From NCBI RefSeq assembly GCF_037392515.1, contig NC_090280.1, forward strand, positions 25,363,118 to 25,427,117: a stretch of DNA of 64,000 bases. The letters are read 5' to 3'. Positions 23,396 through 33,900 of this stretch are shown here, one piece after another. The stretch is from Haliotis asinina (Eukaryota > Mollusca > Gastropoda > Lepetellida > Haliotidae). The notes beneath the pieces were generated by a model that had not been told where the DNA came from, ran no database searches, and worked only from the letters and a program-made list of their open reading frames with translations. Position 1 is the stretch's first letter; each line of letters starts with the position of its first letter. Both the position numbers and the translations under genes were made by a program.

Positions 23396-24596
23396 TAAAT
23401 AAGTAAATGTAATAGGACGGGTCTGGCCATCAATGGACTTTGCGTTGTGTATTTTTATTAAAAGGTGTTCCATGGAAACTTTGATGGCCAAGCTCGTACT
23501 ACTAACCCTGGTTCTTTCCACTTTTTGTTGCGGGGTGAATGACAACTGAACTCAATATAGTTTTAACAAAGATTATTTATTACAATAACATAGTGTAAAT
23601 AATTGCACCTATAAGAACCTTAAAGCTTTATGAAAACATAACACAGAGGCAAGTCAGAAGCATTTCCCACAACTAATACCAACCTGACTAAGTTCTGCAA
23701 TAAATACAATGTCTCACAGAAAACATTCACGAGTCAGGTCTGGTGCCCGCTCGATTCAACAGTAACATGCATCAACAACCCGCAACGTCTACATGCCACT
23801 TACTTAGAAGTAACCAACTAACTGCTATAACTCAATGTGAGACAACAACTCACGACTGCTACAAACTGTAACACGACTGATGCGAACTCAGCTAGGTTCT
23901 GCAGTAAACATCTAACTGCTACAAGTCAACGTGGGACAACAACTCACGACTTCTACAAACTGTGTCACAACTGATGCTAACTCAACTAGATTCTGCAGTA
24001 AACTTGCAATGCACCATGTTAACAAGAATAAAGGTGCTTAAAATCCTCCCGCAAAAACCCAACTAAATCAGACTCTACATACGACTTTTACTTTCCTACT
24101 TGCTCTAACCTCTACTATTTTATAACTAAAACGGAGTACATGGAGTCACTAAGCTGTCATTAATGAATCCATTCACTCTGTTGGCACTACATTATCTCTA
24201 ACAATTACAACTTTATTGTTAATCAAACATATTAAGAGGGGGTGGGGAAAGGGTTTCGTTCTGATGCAGAACGTACGGAGTGGGGAGCTCTCACCTCCAA
24301 CCAGTTACTGGTCGTCACGGACTCATTAGTGACAGGCGCTCCAGCGCTTATATACCCGGTCCGAGCGACTACCCGGATGAAGAAAGTTTGGCTATCAGTG
24401 ATTGGCCTGGATAACTAAAACATGTGGCATTTAGCCACAACAGACGAACTGACGGACTGACCGACGGACTGACTGACTGAACTAGGAAAACATTCGAAGC
24501 ACTCAACAACGCTACCGGAATACACGCGAGCTGCAACTCTCATCAGTGCCTGTAAGCATTGACGAGTTACAGAAGCCATAAAACCCTTTTTTATCG
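23396..24596. other. 1.2-kb non-coding insertion inside the RT pseudogene
   Basis: RT homology stops after DRIGQAR (23398) and resumes at YVLLKDFWQIP (about 24598). The insert begins near TGTAATAGGACGGG (23407) and has a TATATACCC box near 24350. It also carries a local duplication of a CAACTCACGAC-containing segment (about 23820-23895 and 23910-23995). It shows no protein domain. A solo LTR of another family is possible because TG...CA-like borders can be drawn, but I cannot fix the ends. Confidence 0.7.
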
Positions 24597-25320
24597 CATA
24601 CGTTTTACTGAAGGACTTCTGGCAGATTCCACTCACAGACCGTGCAAGGAAAACATCGGCATTCGCTTCTCCAGATGGACTGTATCAATACAAAGTGATG
24701 CCGTTTGGTCTGAAGAACGCTCCACCAACGTTCCAGAGACTTGTCAACAATGTCACATCAGGCCTTGCCTGTGTCGAGCCTTACATGTATGATGTCATCG
24801 ATTATTACGACATGGAGTGGGATGACCATCTGAAAAGTACTCGTGCTTTCTTCCAAAGACTGTCTCATGCGAAGTTAACTGTGAATCTCACCAGGTGTGA
24901 ATTTTGAAGGCACAAGTTGAATTTTAGGGCATGTTGTAGGGCACGGCCAGGTACAACCAGTTCATGCTAAAGTTGAAGCAATTGTACATTTTCCAGTGCC
25001 TCAATCCAAGAGAGAAGTCATGAAATTCTTGGGTATGGCTGGCTATTACAGAAAGTTTTGTCAAAACGTCTCAGATGTTGTATCACCACTTACCAACCTT
25101 TTTGGGGAAAAGGTAAAATTTCAGTGGGATGGCAGTTGTCAGACTGCTTTTGAAAAAGTCAAAGCCATACTCATGAATTCTCCAGTATTACAGGCACCAA
25201 TTTTTGAGAAAGTATTTAAGTTGCGAGTTGATGCCAGTGGTGTAGGTGCAGGTGCTGTTCAAGAGGATGATTCAGGAACTGAACATCCAGTTTGTTATTT
25301 TTGAAAGAAATTTGACGAGT

Positions 25321-25574
25321 AACATATGTCATATGTGGGATTTCACTTTCTCAGTAAAGTACAAATTCTAGTCCTTTTTTGGTTGAGTCCCATCCGGGAT
25401 TCGAACCCGCACACAAAGTCAGCCGCCTAACCGGCTCAGCCACCGCCACTTCCACTGAGCGGGTTAGGCGGCTGACTTTGTGTGCTGGCGAGTAGGTGCC
25501 TGACTCTGAGGGTGCGGGTTCGAATTTGTACTTTACTGAGAAAGTGAAATCCCAAATATGACATATGTTGCATT
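25321..25574. mobile_element. Head-to-head inverted pair of the tRNA-derived SINE
   Basis: Two copies of the 12743-12903 SINE lie in opposite orientation. The left arm reads in reverse (GGGATTCGAACCCGC, then CAGCCGCCTAACC). The right arm reads forward from GAGCGGGTTAGGCGGCTGAC, ending CATATGTTGCA. The arms are about 120 bp each with almost no spacer and meet near 25450, so the transcript could fold into a long hairpin. The pair interrupts the RNase H region. Confidence 0.9.
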
Positions 25575-26006
25575 TGACCACTTTCTAAATGGCATCGTGT
25601 AATCAAATTTGCCGAGGACCAAAGAAATTATTTTACCATTGAGAAAGAGACATTTTGAAGTGCACCTTGGTACCACCACTTTGCCAATTGAAGTGTTTTA
25701 CTAATCACCATTCCTTGACTTTTCTTCACAAAATGAAGAACAAGAACCAAAGACTTATGAGGTGGAGTTTGACCTTGCAAGGGTTCAATCTTGCGATCCA
25801 ACACATTAAAGGCAAAGACAATGTTTGTGCTGATGCACTTTCCAGGGTATAAATGTATGATGACTTGATGATGCTGTATGTATGTACATTATGTCACAGT
25901 AATTCTGCAAGAAGTGTTTCATATTACTCACATTATTATATGTCATGTTATTATATTATTATTGCTATGATTGTAACAGAAAGTTTCTACGAAACTTTTT
26001 TTCCTC

Positions 26007-26016
26007 AAGAGGGAGT
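26007..26016 (+). promoter_or_regulatory. Polypurine tract
   Basis: AAGAGGGAG lies immediately upstream of the 3' LTR start (TGTTAGG at 26018), the expected plus-strand priming position. Confidence 0.75.
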
Positions 26017-26017
26017 G

Positions 26018-26641
26018 TGTTAGGAGAGTGTGTTTTCCGTGATTTGAGTAGTTATTAATTATTATTGCGGTACTTGTTATTGGGTTACAGTATTAAAGGT
26101 TTTACTGTTCGTTATTATGGGTCACATTTCCTACTGAAAATTATTTAAGTGGTACGCCTCAAAGGCAGTATTTTAGAGTTACCTCTCTTTTGTAAAACAA
26201 ATAAACACGAAGCGACGACATTGTTCTATATGTCTCCACGTTGGTGGCGATGGTTATGTGCTCGAAATGACTGAAGGTATATGTATGGGATGGTTGCCGT
26301 GTTGGGACGGACGCAGTCACATTACGTTACACCATCATCAACATGATCGCTGCCAACACTTCATCTCCATAGCCACCGTCAGACTGCTTACTGTGTTGCA
26401 TTCTGTATGACTGTTTCTCTCCCGCTAAGACTTTCGTGTGTTTACTACATATCTTGTGACACATTGCCTTAGATTTTGTCTCATTTGTATTGTATTTGAA
26501 ATCGATATTGTATAATTGAATTGTGACTTTGTTTAACCTGCTCTCTTTACTAAATAATACAAACTTTGAATGTTTTAGACTTGTCTTTGCTCTGTTTTGC
26601 TGGTTCACAAGGGGTTTGTCTGGGAAAATTCTTAACCGTAA

Positions 26642-26643
<2 letters not shown>
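26018..26643 (+). repeat. 3' LTR
   Basis: It starts TGTTAGGAGAGTG and ends CCGTAACA, matching the 5' LTR. It is slightly longer because of a segment with AAATAAACACGAAGCG near 26198 that is absent from the 5' copy. A TATATGTATGGG box lies near 26278. It runs straight into a (GT)n array. Confidence 0.92.

Positions 26644-26732
<89 letters not shown>
26644..26732. repeat. (GT)n microsatellite, about 89 bp
   Basis: An uninterrupted GT run follows the 3' LTR. A shorter GT-rich run precedes the 5' LTR (19132-19149), so the retrotransposon probably inserted into this microsatellite. Long Cys/Val and His/Thr frames here are artefacts. Confidence 0.98.
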
Positions 26733-26735
<3 letters not shown>

Positions 26736-27757
26736 ACAAGATCTTCGCCGTTCCACGACTCTTCAGGTGGTTAATGAAAACTAAGTGTCGTCATAGGCGC
26801 CGCACAGCTGTAATAGATAGGTCGACATCATGAGTATGACGTTACAGTTAGTGACAACAGCAACCCTGCTGTTACCCATGACTACGTTTTACGTCTCCCG
26901 CTAATATGCGGATCAAATGCCGGTAATAAACAATCAAGAGGTAAATTCAGTATTTTTACTTTTTCAGCAGGCTATTCATAGCCTTTTGACGCGTTTTCAC
27001 TCATGCTAGTAACCGTTTTGCTTCTGTGTAGTTGTATACCTAGATATACATTTCTCCCCAAATGTAAATATCATTTTTCGATTTAACCTGGGCCTGAACC
27101 AAATACTATGAATTTTGTGTTTTATACATTTACGTTGAGTTGTCAATTAGTGCAATATTCATAAAAGGAATCAAGAGACTTTGGCAGGGCATTAGGAGTA
27201 AGTCTGGGCATCACGTGTCATGGTATCTCGCGTGTTTGTCTTTTGTCGGGTAAGTCTGACCATGTTGATTGGCCTTTATGAATCTGAAAGACTGAGTGAC
27301 AACTAAAACGTGAGTGAGTGAGTTAAGATTTACTGTCACATCGGCAATATTTCAGTCACAACGTAGACGGACAGAACAATCGGGGTTTCTATTCATTCCA
27401 ACGATTTCCTTTGAAAAACAACCGCTTAAATGTGATTAGAAAGGTGATGCGTTTTCAAGGTCACTATTATCAGCAGAATTGACATGAAATAATTGTGACC
27501 GTATGACAAAAAAAACAAACAAAAACAAAGTGGACGAAAGTCTCCTGGGACCAAAAAATCCCTTAGGACAAAACCCATAAGGACCAAACACCCATATGAG
27601 GATCCTTGGACAAAACCCTCAAACATGTTTTAACCACTGAGTGATTACCTGAAGTGACGTGTTTTAATTGATATTATCCTCTATATATCAACCAAATCTA
27701 TGAAACGACCATAATGATACACTGTGGGCTTTAAGGGAGGACATATTCACACAAGAG
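26733..27757. other. Upstream non-coding region of the receptor gene
   Basis: No coding exon is recognised. It includes a SINE tail relic (GTGAGTGAGTTAAGATTTAC, about 27312-27375) and an inverted copy of the GTTTTGTCC repeat (27535-27612, seen here as GGACAAAACCC). Distal regulatory elements may lie here but cannot be read directly. Confidence 0.6.
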
Positions 27758-27764
27758 TATATAA
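27758..27764 (+). promoter_or_regulatory. Candidate TATA box of the Ig receptor gene
   Basis: TATATAA lies about 30 bp before a plausible start near 27788-27790. Translation from ATG 27796 would then have almost no leader, which favours the in-frame ATG at 27892, the one that gives a good signal peptide. Confidence 0.5.
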
Positions 27765-27891
27765 TATCGTAGCATAACGTCAGGTTCACCGGGAAATGTT
27801 TATAGGGAAGTATCATCTAGTGAAACTACATAATGTGACACATAATATCAGAAACTGTACCTGTCAGTTTTTACTCGCCACAGTGGTGACT

Positions 27892-27934
27892 ATGTTTCTG
27901 TTTTCCTCTGTGGCCGTTACACTATGTGGTTTTG
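27892..27934 (+). CDS. Receptor exon 1: signal peptide
   Basis: It encodes MFLFSSVAVTLCGF plus one base, ending before a GTATGT donor. Joined to exon 2 it gives a short hydrophobic leader running into ALAS, a plausible cleavage region. The 132-bp intron is a multiple of three with no stop, so an unspliced reading from 27796 also stays open. That reading would give a poorer, longer N-terminus. Confidence 0.7.
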
Positions 27935-30900
27935 GTATGTATCTGTCTTCGAAAACTGGCATATATTTTGAATCTGTGGTAGAGTTAATTTACGTATTAT
28001 TTTTCTGCATTTGCTTTTGCATCCATTGTTATCGACTTCTGATTCTATTTACCGTTTCGTATACAGCTCTTGCCTCCATGACAACTGGATACCCACACAC
28101 TGTTACACGTGTTGGTGAAGATGTTACCATGACCATGAACCCAGAGAATGTCAGCTTCATCTATTGTGTATGGGTGAATGGTTCGGTATCTGAGAGACTG
28201 TTAGTGCTCCAGCCCAAGTCACACCGTGTAGAGGTATCCAACAACAGTCACACCGACTACAGGACCAGGATCAGATACACCGGGGAGGACTCACCATCAC
28301 AGACCGGACAGCTGAGGTTTACCATCTACAATGTTACTGTACAGGACGCTGGTACTTACTACTGTCAGGGAACCAATGGAGAGGAAGTTACTGGATGTAG
28401 ACAGGTCCTGGTTGTAGCACGTCAGTATTAAAAAATACATTCTGAATATTGGCATGTCGCTGGCCTATATCTTATGGGCAACAACGGTGAATTCTTCAAA
28501 TGTCCAAACACTTAGTAAAATCGTTTTATTGGCATTGAGAATGTTCCTGGATGTAGACAGGTCGTCGTTGTAGCACGTAAGTATTTAACTATAAATTCCG
28601 AATATTAACATGTCACTAGCCTATATGTTATGGGCAATAACGATGAATTCTTCAAATGTAAAAACAGTTCGTAAAATCGGGGGGTGGGGTGGCGGGAGGG
28701 GGGGTTGGCACTCGCATTATTGTATCAATGGATTTACTCATTTGTTCACAGAAAAGCCAGCCACACCTACCATCACCGGACCTGACTCACCTGTATCAGG
28801 TGAGAATGTCACCCTCACATGCTCCTCCTCCTCCCGGAGTCTATCCCCGGACCACCACCCACTGACCATGACCTACATCTGGAGGAGGGACGGGGCGCTG
28901 CTAGAATCTGGTGATGAGTCTCCTACAGGTGGAGATGAGATGACAATAAGCCACGTCAAGAGAGAGAACCAGGGAGACAACTACAGCTGTCAGGTTGTGG
29001 AGGAGGGGCTGGAGTCTGACTGGAGTCTCGGACATGTACTGGATGTCCTACGTGAGTAAGAACTACCTTGTTTACGGTACAGGAACCTCGCATATCTTTG
29101 CAACTACGGCTCTGAGTATAGCACCGTCATAGAACCCTCATGTCCTGAATCATTATTATAACAGTACTTTGGTGGTTCGGATCGGAATTAACGACAACAT
29201 AGCCAAAATCTGTGATGAAAGTTTTCAGCTTCAAAGGTTTAACGAAATACTTCAAATACTTCAAACACGAATACTTCAAAATTATGTCACATCACTGTTG
29301 TTAATCTGGATGTGAGCTCAGATCAGCACAATACATGATATAGATTGAATGAATCTGTTGCTACGACAACGAATGCAGTTTTTGTTCCTCGGTCTCGCAA
29401 ATCGAGCCTCAGATTTCAGAAAATATAAATGCTCGGTGACACACAAAGGCCAAAACAAGAATATTTAAAATATTAGGAAAATAAGGAACACAAGAGACTC
29501 ACTACCAACCACGCATGGCAAAATTCAAGACATTTAGAGTATATTTAGAGTATCTTCTACTATTCTGTATTCTATATTGTACGCAAATGTTTACACAAGA
29601 CAAGCTTTCTCTCATTAACTTTTCATTTACCTTCTGAAGTACCTAAATCATCTGTTAAAAATCTCCCCAGACACGACCACAATACGACCTGAAACAAGCC
29701 GTGAAGCGTCACTGAATATGTGACGCCAGTGTCATCTATCGGAACAATTGCGTCGTGACATTTGTATGTAACTTGGCGGCGCTCAACTGGCACTGACACG
29801 ATACATTTCAATGTTCAGATTATTACTCATGGTTCAACTATAGCTTTAAAATCGTAACTATGTGTCGTCACAGTACATCACCGTGTTTATTCCAAATGAC
29901 TGTCACGGCATAAAATGGGTTGACTGTGATGATCAAGGTCGCGATTGATTAATGATTATTGATCGTGCAAACTGTGCATAACATCAGTATTGCACTATTT
30001 GGTGTTCCTTAATTAGTGTAACTGACGCCAAATGACGAGGGAAGTATCTTAGATGTGTTTTCCCCTCACCATCGCACATCAATTATTCCAGATGGACCTG
30101 ACCAGATACTGTTTGAAGGCACAAGGGACAAGCTGGAGGTAGAAGAGGGGAAACCTCTAACAGTGAGATGTTCCGCTGACTGTAACCCTGCCTGCACTGT
30201 AACCTGGTGGGACACATCCACACAGATGGCGATCACAGGACACAGGAAGGCTGTGTTGTCTATATATGTAGATGTGTCTCTGTCTGGACAGTACACGTGT
30301 CACGTCAACAACAGCCATGGGAGTTCATCAAGGAACCTGACACTGGAGGTCCTCCGTAAGGCCTCCACAGATTCCGGAAACATATATTAGTAACATAATA
30401 TGTGACATTTAAAATTATATTTGAATGAGACATGTAATGACTGTTTAAGTTTCTACTCCCTTCAAATTTCTCAAAACACACAGAGATTTTGAACAGGTAT
30501 CTACCAAAATGTGGATTAGGAGGTCAATCTTGACTATTAATCTGATGATATGACATCAAGTCAGTGTGATTCGTCACTCTCAGATTCCCCAAAAGCAAAA
30601 AAATCAGATCTGAACCGAGGGGAACAAAAACATTATATATTTACTCTATTACATACATCATTTATATAATTCGACAAACAAACCAGTTCCAGTAAATCCT
30701 GACATTTGCGACTCTTGCTTCCATTTGAACACATTTCAATGTGATCTTACGCCATATGTTGTATGTATATTGAATCAAAGGAAAGCTTCTATTTGGTATG
30801 GTGAATGTTGCAGCACGTAAGTTAATTGAATCTGGTGTAGACCCCATCGTACCTGTGACTGCCGCCTGTTCTGTCCTCATTGTCGTCATCGCTTTCGTCA

Positions 30901-33900
30901 TCGTCGCCGTCGTTTTCCGAAGAAACAGGACCAAGAAAGGTACTGTCTTTGTGGTGATACGAGAAAATATTAATTATGCTGCTATCGTATATCCTGTCAT
31001 GCATCTCTTCAATTTTATTACTTCAATTACAGCAGACGCATTTGAATCCTTTCTGAATGATAATTTGCATTAGAAGTGATTACACCAGGGTATGTTTTAT
31101 CTATTTCAGGAGGTAAAGTGTACAGGTGAGGACTCTCAATAGCAGATATCTGTTGTCAGTATATCATTTCAAGAACAATGAGAAGACCACAGCGTTTACA
31201 TACGAGTTAAGGTACAGGTTTAGCCCTACGAGTTCGGTGTACTCATACAGGTTACGATATAGGGTCACTCACATATGTTACGGTACAGTTACTCCTACAA
31301 GTTAAGGTATAGAGTTTCTCCTATACGTTAAGGTATAGAGTTTCTCCTACAGGTTAAGATATAGTTTTACTCCTACATGTTAAGGTACATTTTTACTCCT
31401 ACAAGCTAAGCTGGAGAGTTACTCCTGCAAGTTAATGTACACAGTTACTGATACAAGTTATTATTGGATATTTATATAGCGCACATATCCATGCAACTAG
31501 TGCTTGCTCAAGGCCCTGGTATTTGTTACCCTCGACCATTGGATGTCCGTCTCAGCATCACATCGTATTATCAATCTCAACTCCCTGGGGAGTATACAAC
31601 TCTTGCTGCCTCTAGGCGCACTGAGTTTATTGTACAAGCTAAGGTGCAAAGTTACTCCTACAAGTTACGATACAGTTTTACTCCTACAAGTTAAGGTACA
31701 GTTTAACTTCCACAAGTTAAGGTTCAGAGCTACTCCTACAAGTTGAGGTACAGTTATACTCCTACAAGTTAAGGTGAAGTTTTACTCTTACAAGTTGAGG
31801 TACACTTTTACTCCTACCAGTTAAGGTACAGTTTTACTCCTACAAGATAAGGTACAGAGTTACTCCAACAAAATACGTTTCAGTGTTTGTCTCATAAGTT
31901 AAGGTACTGAAAAGAAAGAAAAGGATACAGGATTAGCATTGTCGTTTGTACTTTCGAGGTGAGCATTATGACTTCAAGATAATCACAGAAGTGGTTGGTG
32001 CCAGGTAGGCTCAGGTAGGTAATATCTAATATCAGCATTTGCAGCTAACTAATTAAAGGTTGATTTTTTCGAAGTTTAACTTTGCAGTCTGATGTGTGCC
32101 GTGTCATGATATGAATTGCTTACTCCTTCACCTCATGCATGTCTTTTAGGGCTGGAGACCGCAGTATGGCTGACAACGAAGCACAATTTCAACAAGATCC
32201 AAGTGGTAAGTGTTTGAAATCTTGCAAAAGCGTGTCGGCGCATTCGATCAGCAGACTTATTCGTATACCGTGCGGACTGTATGAATGCACTGCACATCAT
32301 TCATTGTTCGGAGGGGCGTGGGATAGTCCAGAGATTTTTCGTCAGGCGGAGGAAAGTGAGTTTAGTTATACGTCGTTTGTAGCGATTCCAACAATATCTG
32401 GACTACACCAGAAATGGATTTCACAAATTGTACTCAAGTGAGGGATCAAATCCGCATTTTCGCCGAAAGGGGCGAACGCAGTTACCACAAGCTAGTAGCT
32501 ACCCCACTGTCCCGTTATGCCGAGCGCAACATGTCGCAACAAACAAACGAACAACTGAAAGTAGTGCTTATGACACCTTGATAGGATATGTCTAGTAATA
32601 GTGACACAGTCAGTGGTCACATAAAACGTGATGTATGTAATTTAAGTATTGTATCGGCAGATGGCGCGAACGCCACTGTACATCAGGTCGCACAAAAAGA
32701 AGCAGGGGAATTCGGGATTTTTATTAAACTTAATAGGGCATGCTCATAGATTTCATTTGAAACTTTTCTTCGTCATTACTCAAGGTCAGTTTATTGAACA
32801 TGTGTGCAGCAACACCCCACAAGTAATAGAACTCCCGACCCCCACTCCAACCCAAGTGCCACACGACGCTCCAACCTCTACCTCCACCCAACCGCCACAC
32901 GCCATCCGAAACCCTACCCCAACCCCTACCTCCATCCAACCGCCAAGCGCCATCCCAATCCCAACCCAATCACCACACGCCCCCCCCCCCCCCCTCCTTC
33001 CTAACCCCAACCCCTGCCTAACCGCCACACGCCACGTACTTGTATTTGTATCAAATTCCTTGTACTTGATGTTTGTTTCTAATCAACTTGATCATTTGGA
33101 AATCATTCATGGAATATTGTTATCTTCCGGCTTGTCCGGAACATAGGACCTGTAATCAAGGAAGATGAATGATGTTCCAATATTAGAAACAAGATAAACC
33201 CCCAGGATATATAAAGTGACCTTGAACTAAATGTTAGGAAAAACACGTGTTCGCAAACAAGCACTGTGTTCAGACGAAGCAACTGAAAAGCCGCTATAGT
33301 TAATCAGCCACACATGACCCGAGTAATACCAAGGTCCTTGTGCTGTGAAGGAGAGGTAGGGTGGCCCAGTGGCTAAAGCGTTCTTTCTTCAAGCCGAAAG
33401 CCAGGGTTCCATTCCCTACTTTGGTCCAACATGCGAAGTCCATTTCTGGTGTCCCCCACCGTAACATTGCTGAAAGAATGCTAAAAGCGGCGTAAATCCA
33501 AATTTATTTATTCATTCATCTACGTCACACACATTATTGGTAGCATGACGTTTACTGCAGAATAAATAGTTACTGGAATAACTGTAGGTTCCACAGACCG
33601 AGAAAAACACCATGCGTTGTCACATATTATCTAACAAGCCACTGCTTGTGATAAATATTAAGCAAAATTTCATATACATGTACACACAAATGCTTCACTG
33701 ACCTACCATGTAATATTGATTATACAGTTGTTGATTGCAGAGTGCAATGGATGACAAGCAGTGTTTAGGATTGGGAGACAAGCAGTGTTTAGGATTGGGT
33801 GTTTAGGATTGGGTGACAAGCAGTGTTTAGGATTGGGTGACAAGCAGTGCTTAGGATTGGGTGACAAGCAGTGTTTAGGATTGGGTGTTTAGGATTGGAT

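Larger units (their letters stand above)
23040..25853 (+). pseudogene. Reverse transcriptase and RNase H, split by insertions
   Basis: The RT fingers (23040-23398) include HPYRMNPVKREILRKEV and SPWSSPCVLVPK. After a 1.2-kb insertion the palm resumes at 24597 with LLKDFWQIPLTDRAR and MPFGLKNAPPTFQRLVNN. The catalytic YxDD is changed to YMYD (about 24786-24797). The thumb/connection has KREVMKFLGMAGYYRKFC (about 25005-25060). RNase H starts RVDASGVGAGAVQ (about 25226), is cut by an inverted SINE pair (25321-25574), and ends HIKGKDNVCADALSRV (about 25806-25850). Loss of the second catalytic Asp and the insertions mean no activity. Confidence 0.9.
19150..26643 (+). mobile_element. Degraded Ty3/Gypsy-class LTR retrotransposon with integrase before RT
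   Basis: Two direct LTRs (19150-19740, 26018-26643) enclose a tRNA-Pro-type primer site, gag with zinc knuckle, aspartic protease, integrase, reverse transcriptase and RNase H, then a polypurine tract. Most Ty3/Gypsy elements have RT-RNase H before integrase. Here integrase comes first, as in Ty1/copia, although the RT and integrase sequences are Gypsy-like. That order is known for the Gmr1 clade. The element carries many stops and frameshifts, a mutated RT active site, and nested insertions at 23396-24596 and 25321-25574. It sits in a (GT)n microsatellite, so the target duplication cannot be resolved. It is inactive as read. Confidence 0.9.

Noticed and set aside
26643..26833. Cys-Val and His-Thr frames
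   Set aside because: Pure (GT)n microsatellite translation.
27796..28431. A single unspliced exon of 211 codons as the start of the receptor
   Set aside because: The ATG at 27796 lies within about 10 bp of the expected transcription start and the N-terminus is not a good signal peptide; splicing 27934 to 28067 gives a good one and keeps phase.
32730..33028. Gly/Trp/Val-rich minus-strand and Pro-rich plus-strand frames
   Set aside because: Low-complexity C-rich repeat inside a receptor intron; overlapping open frames on both strands are a composition effect.
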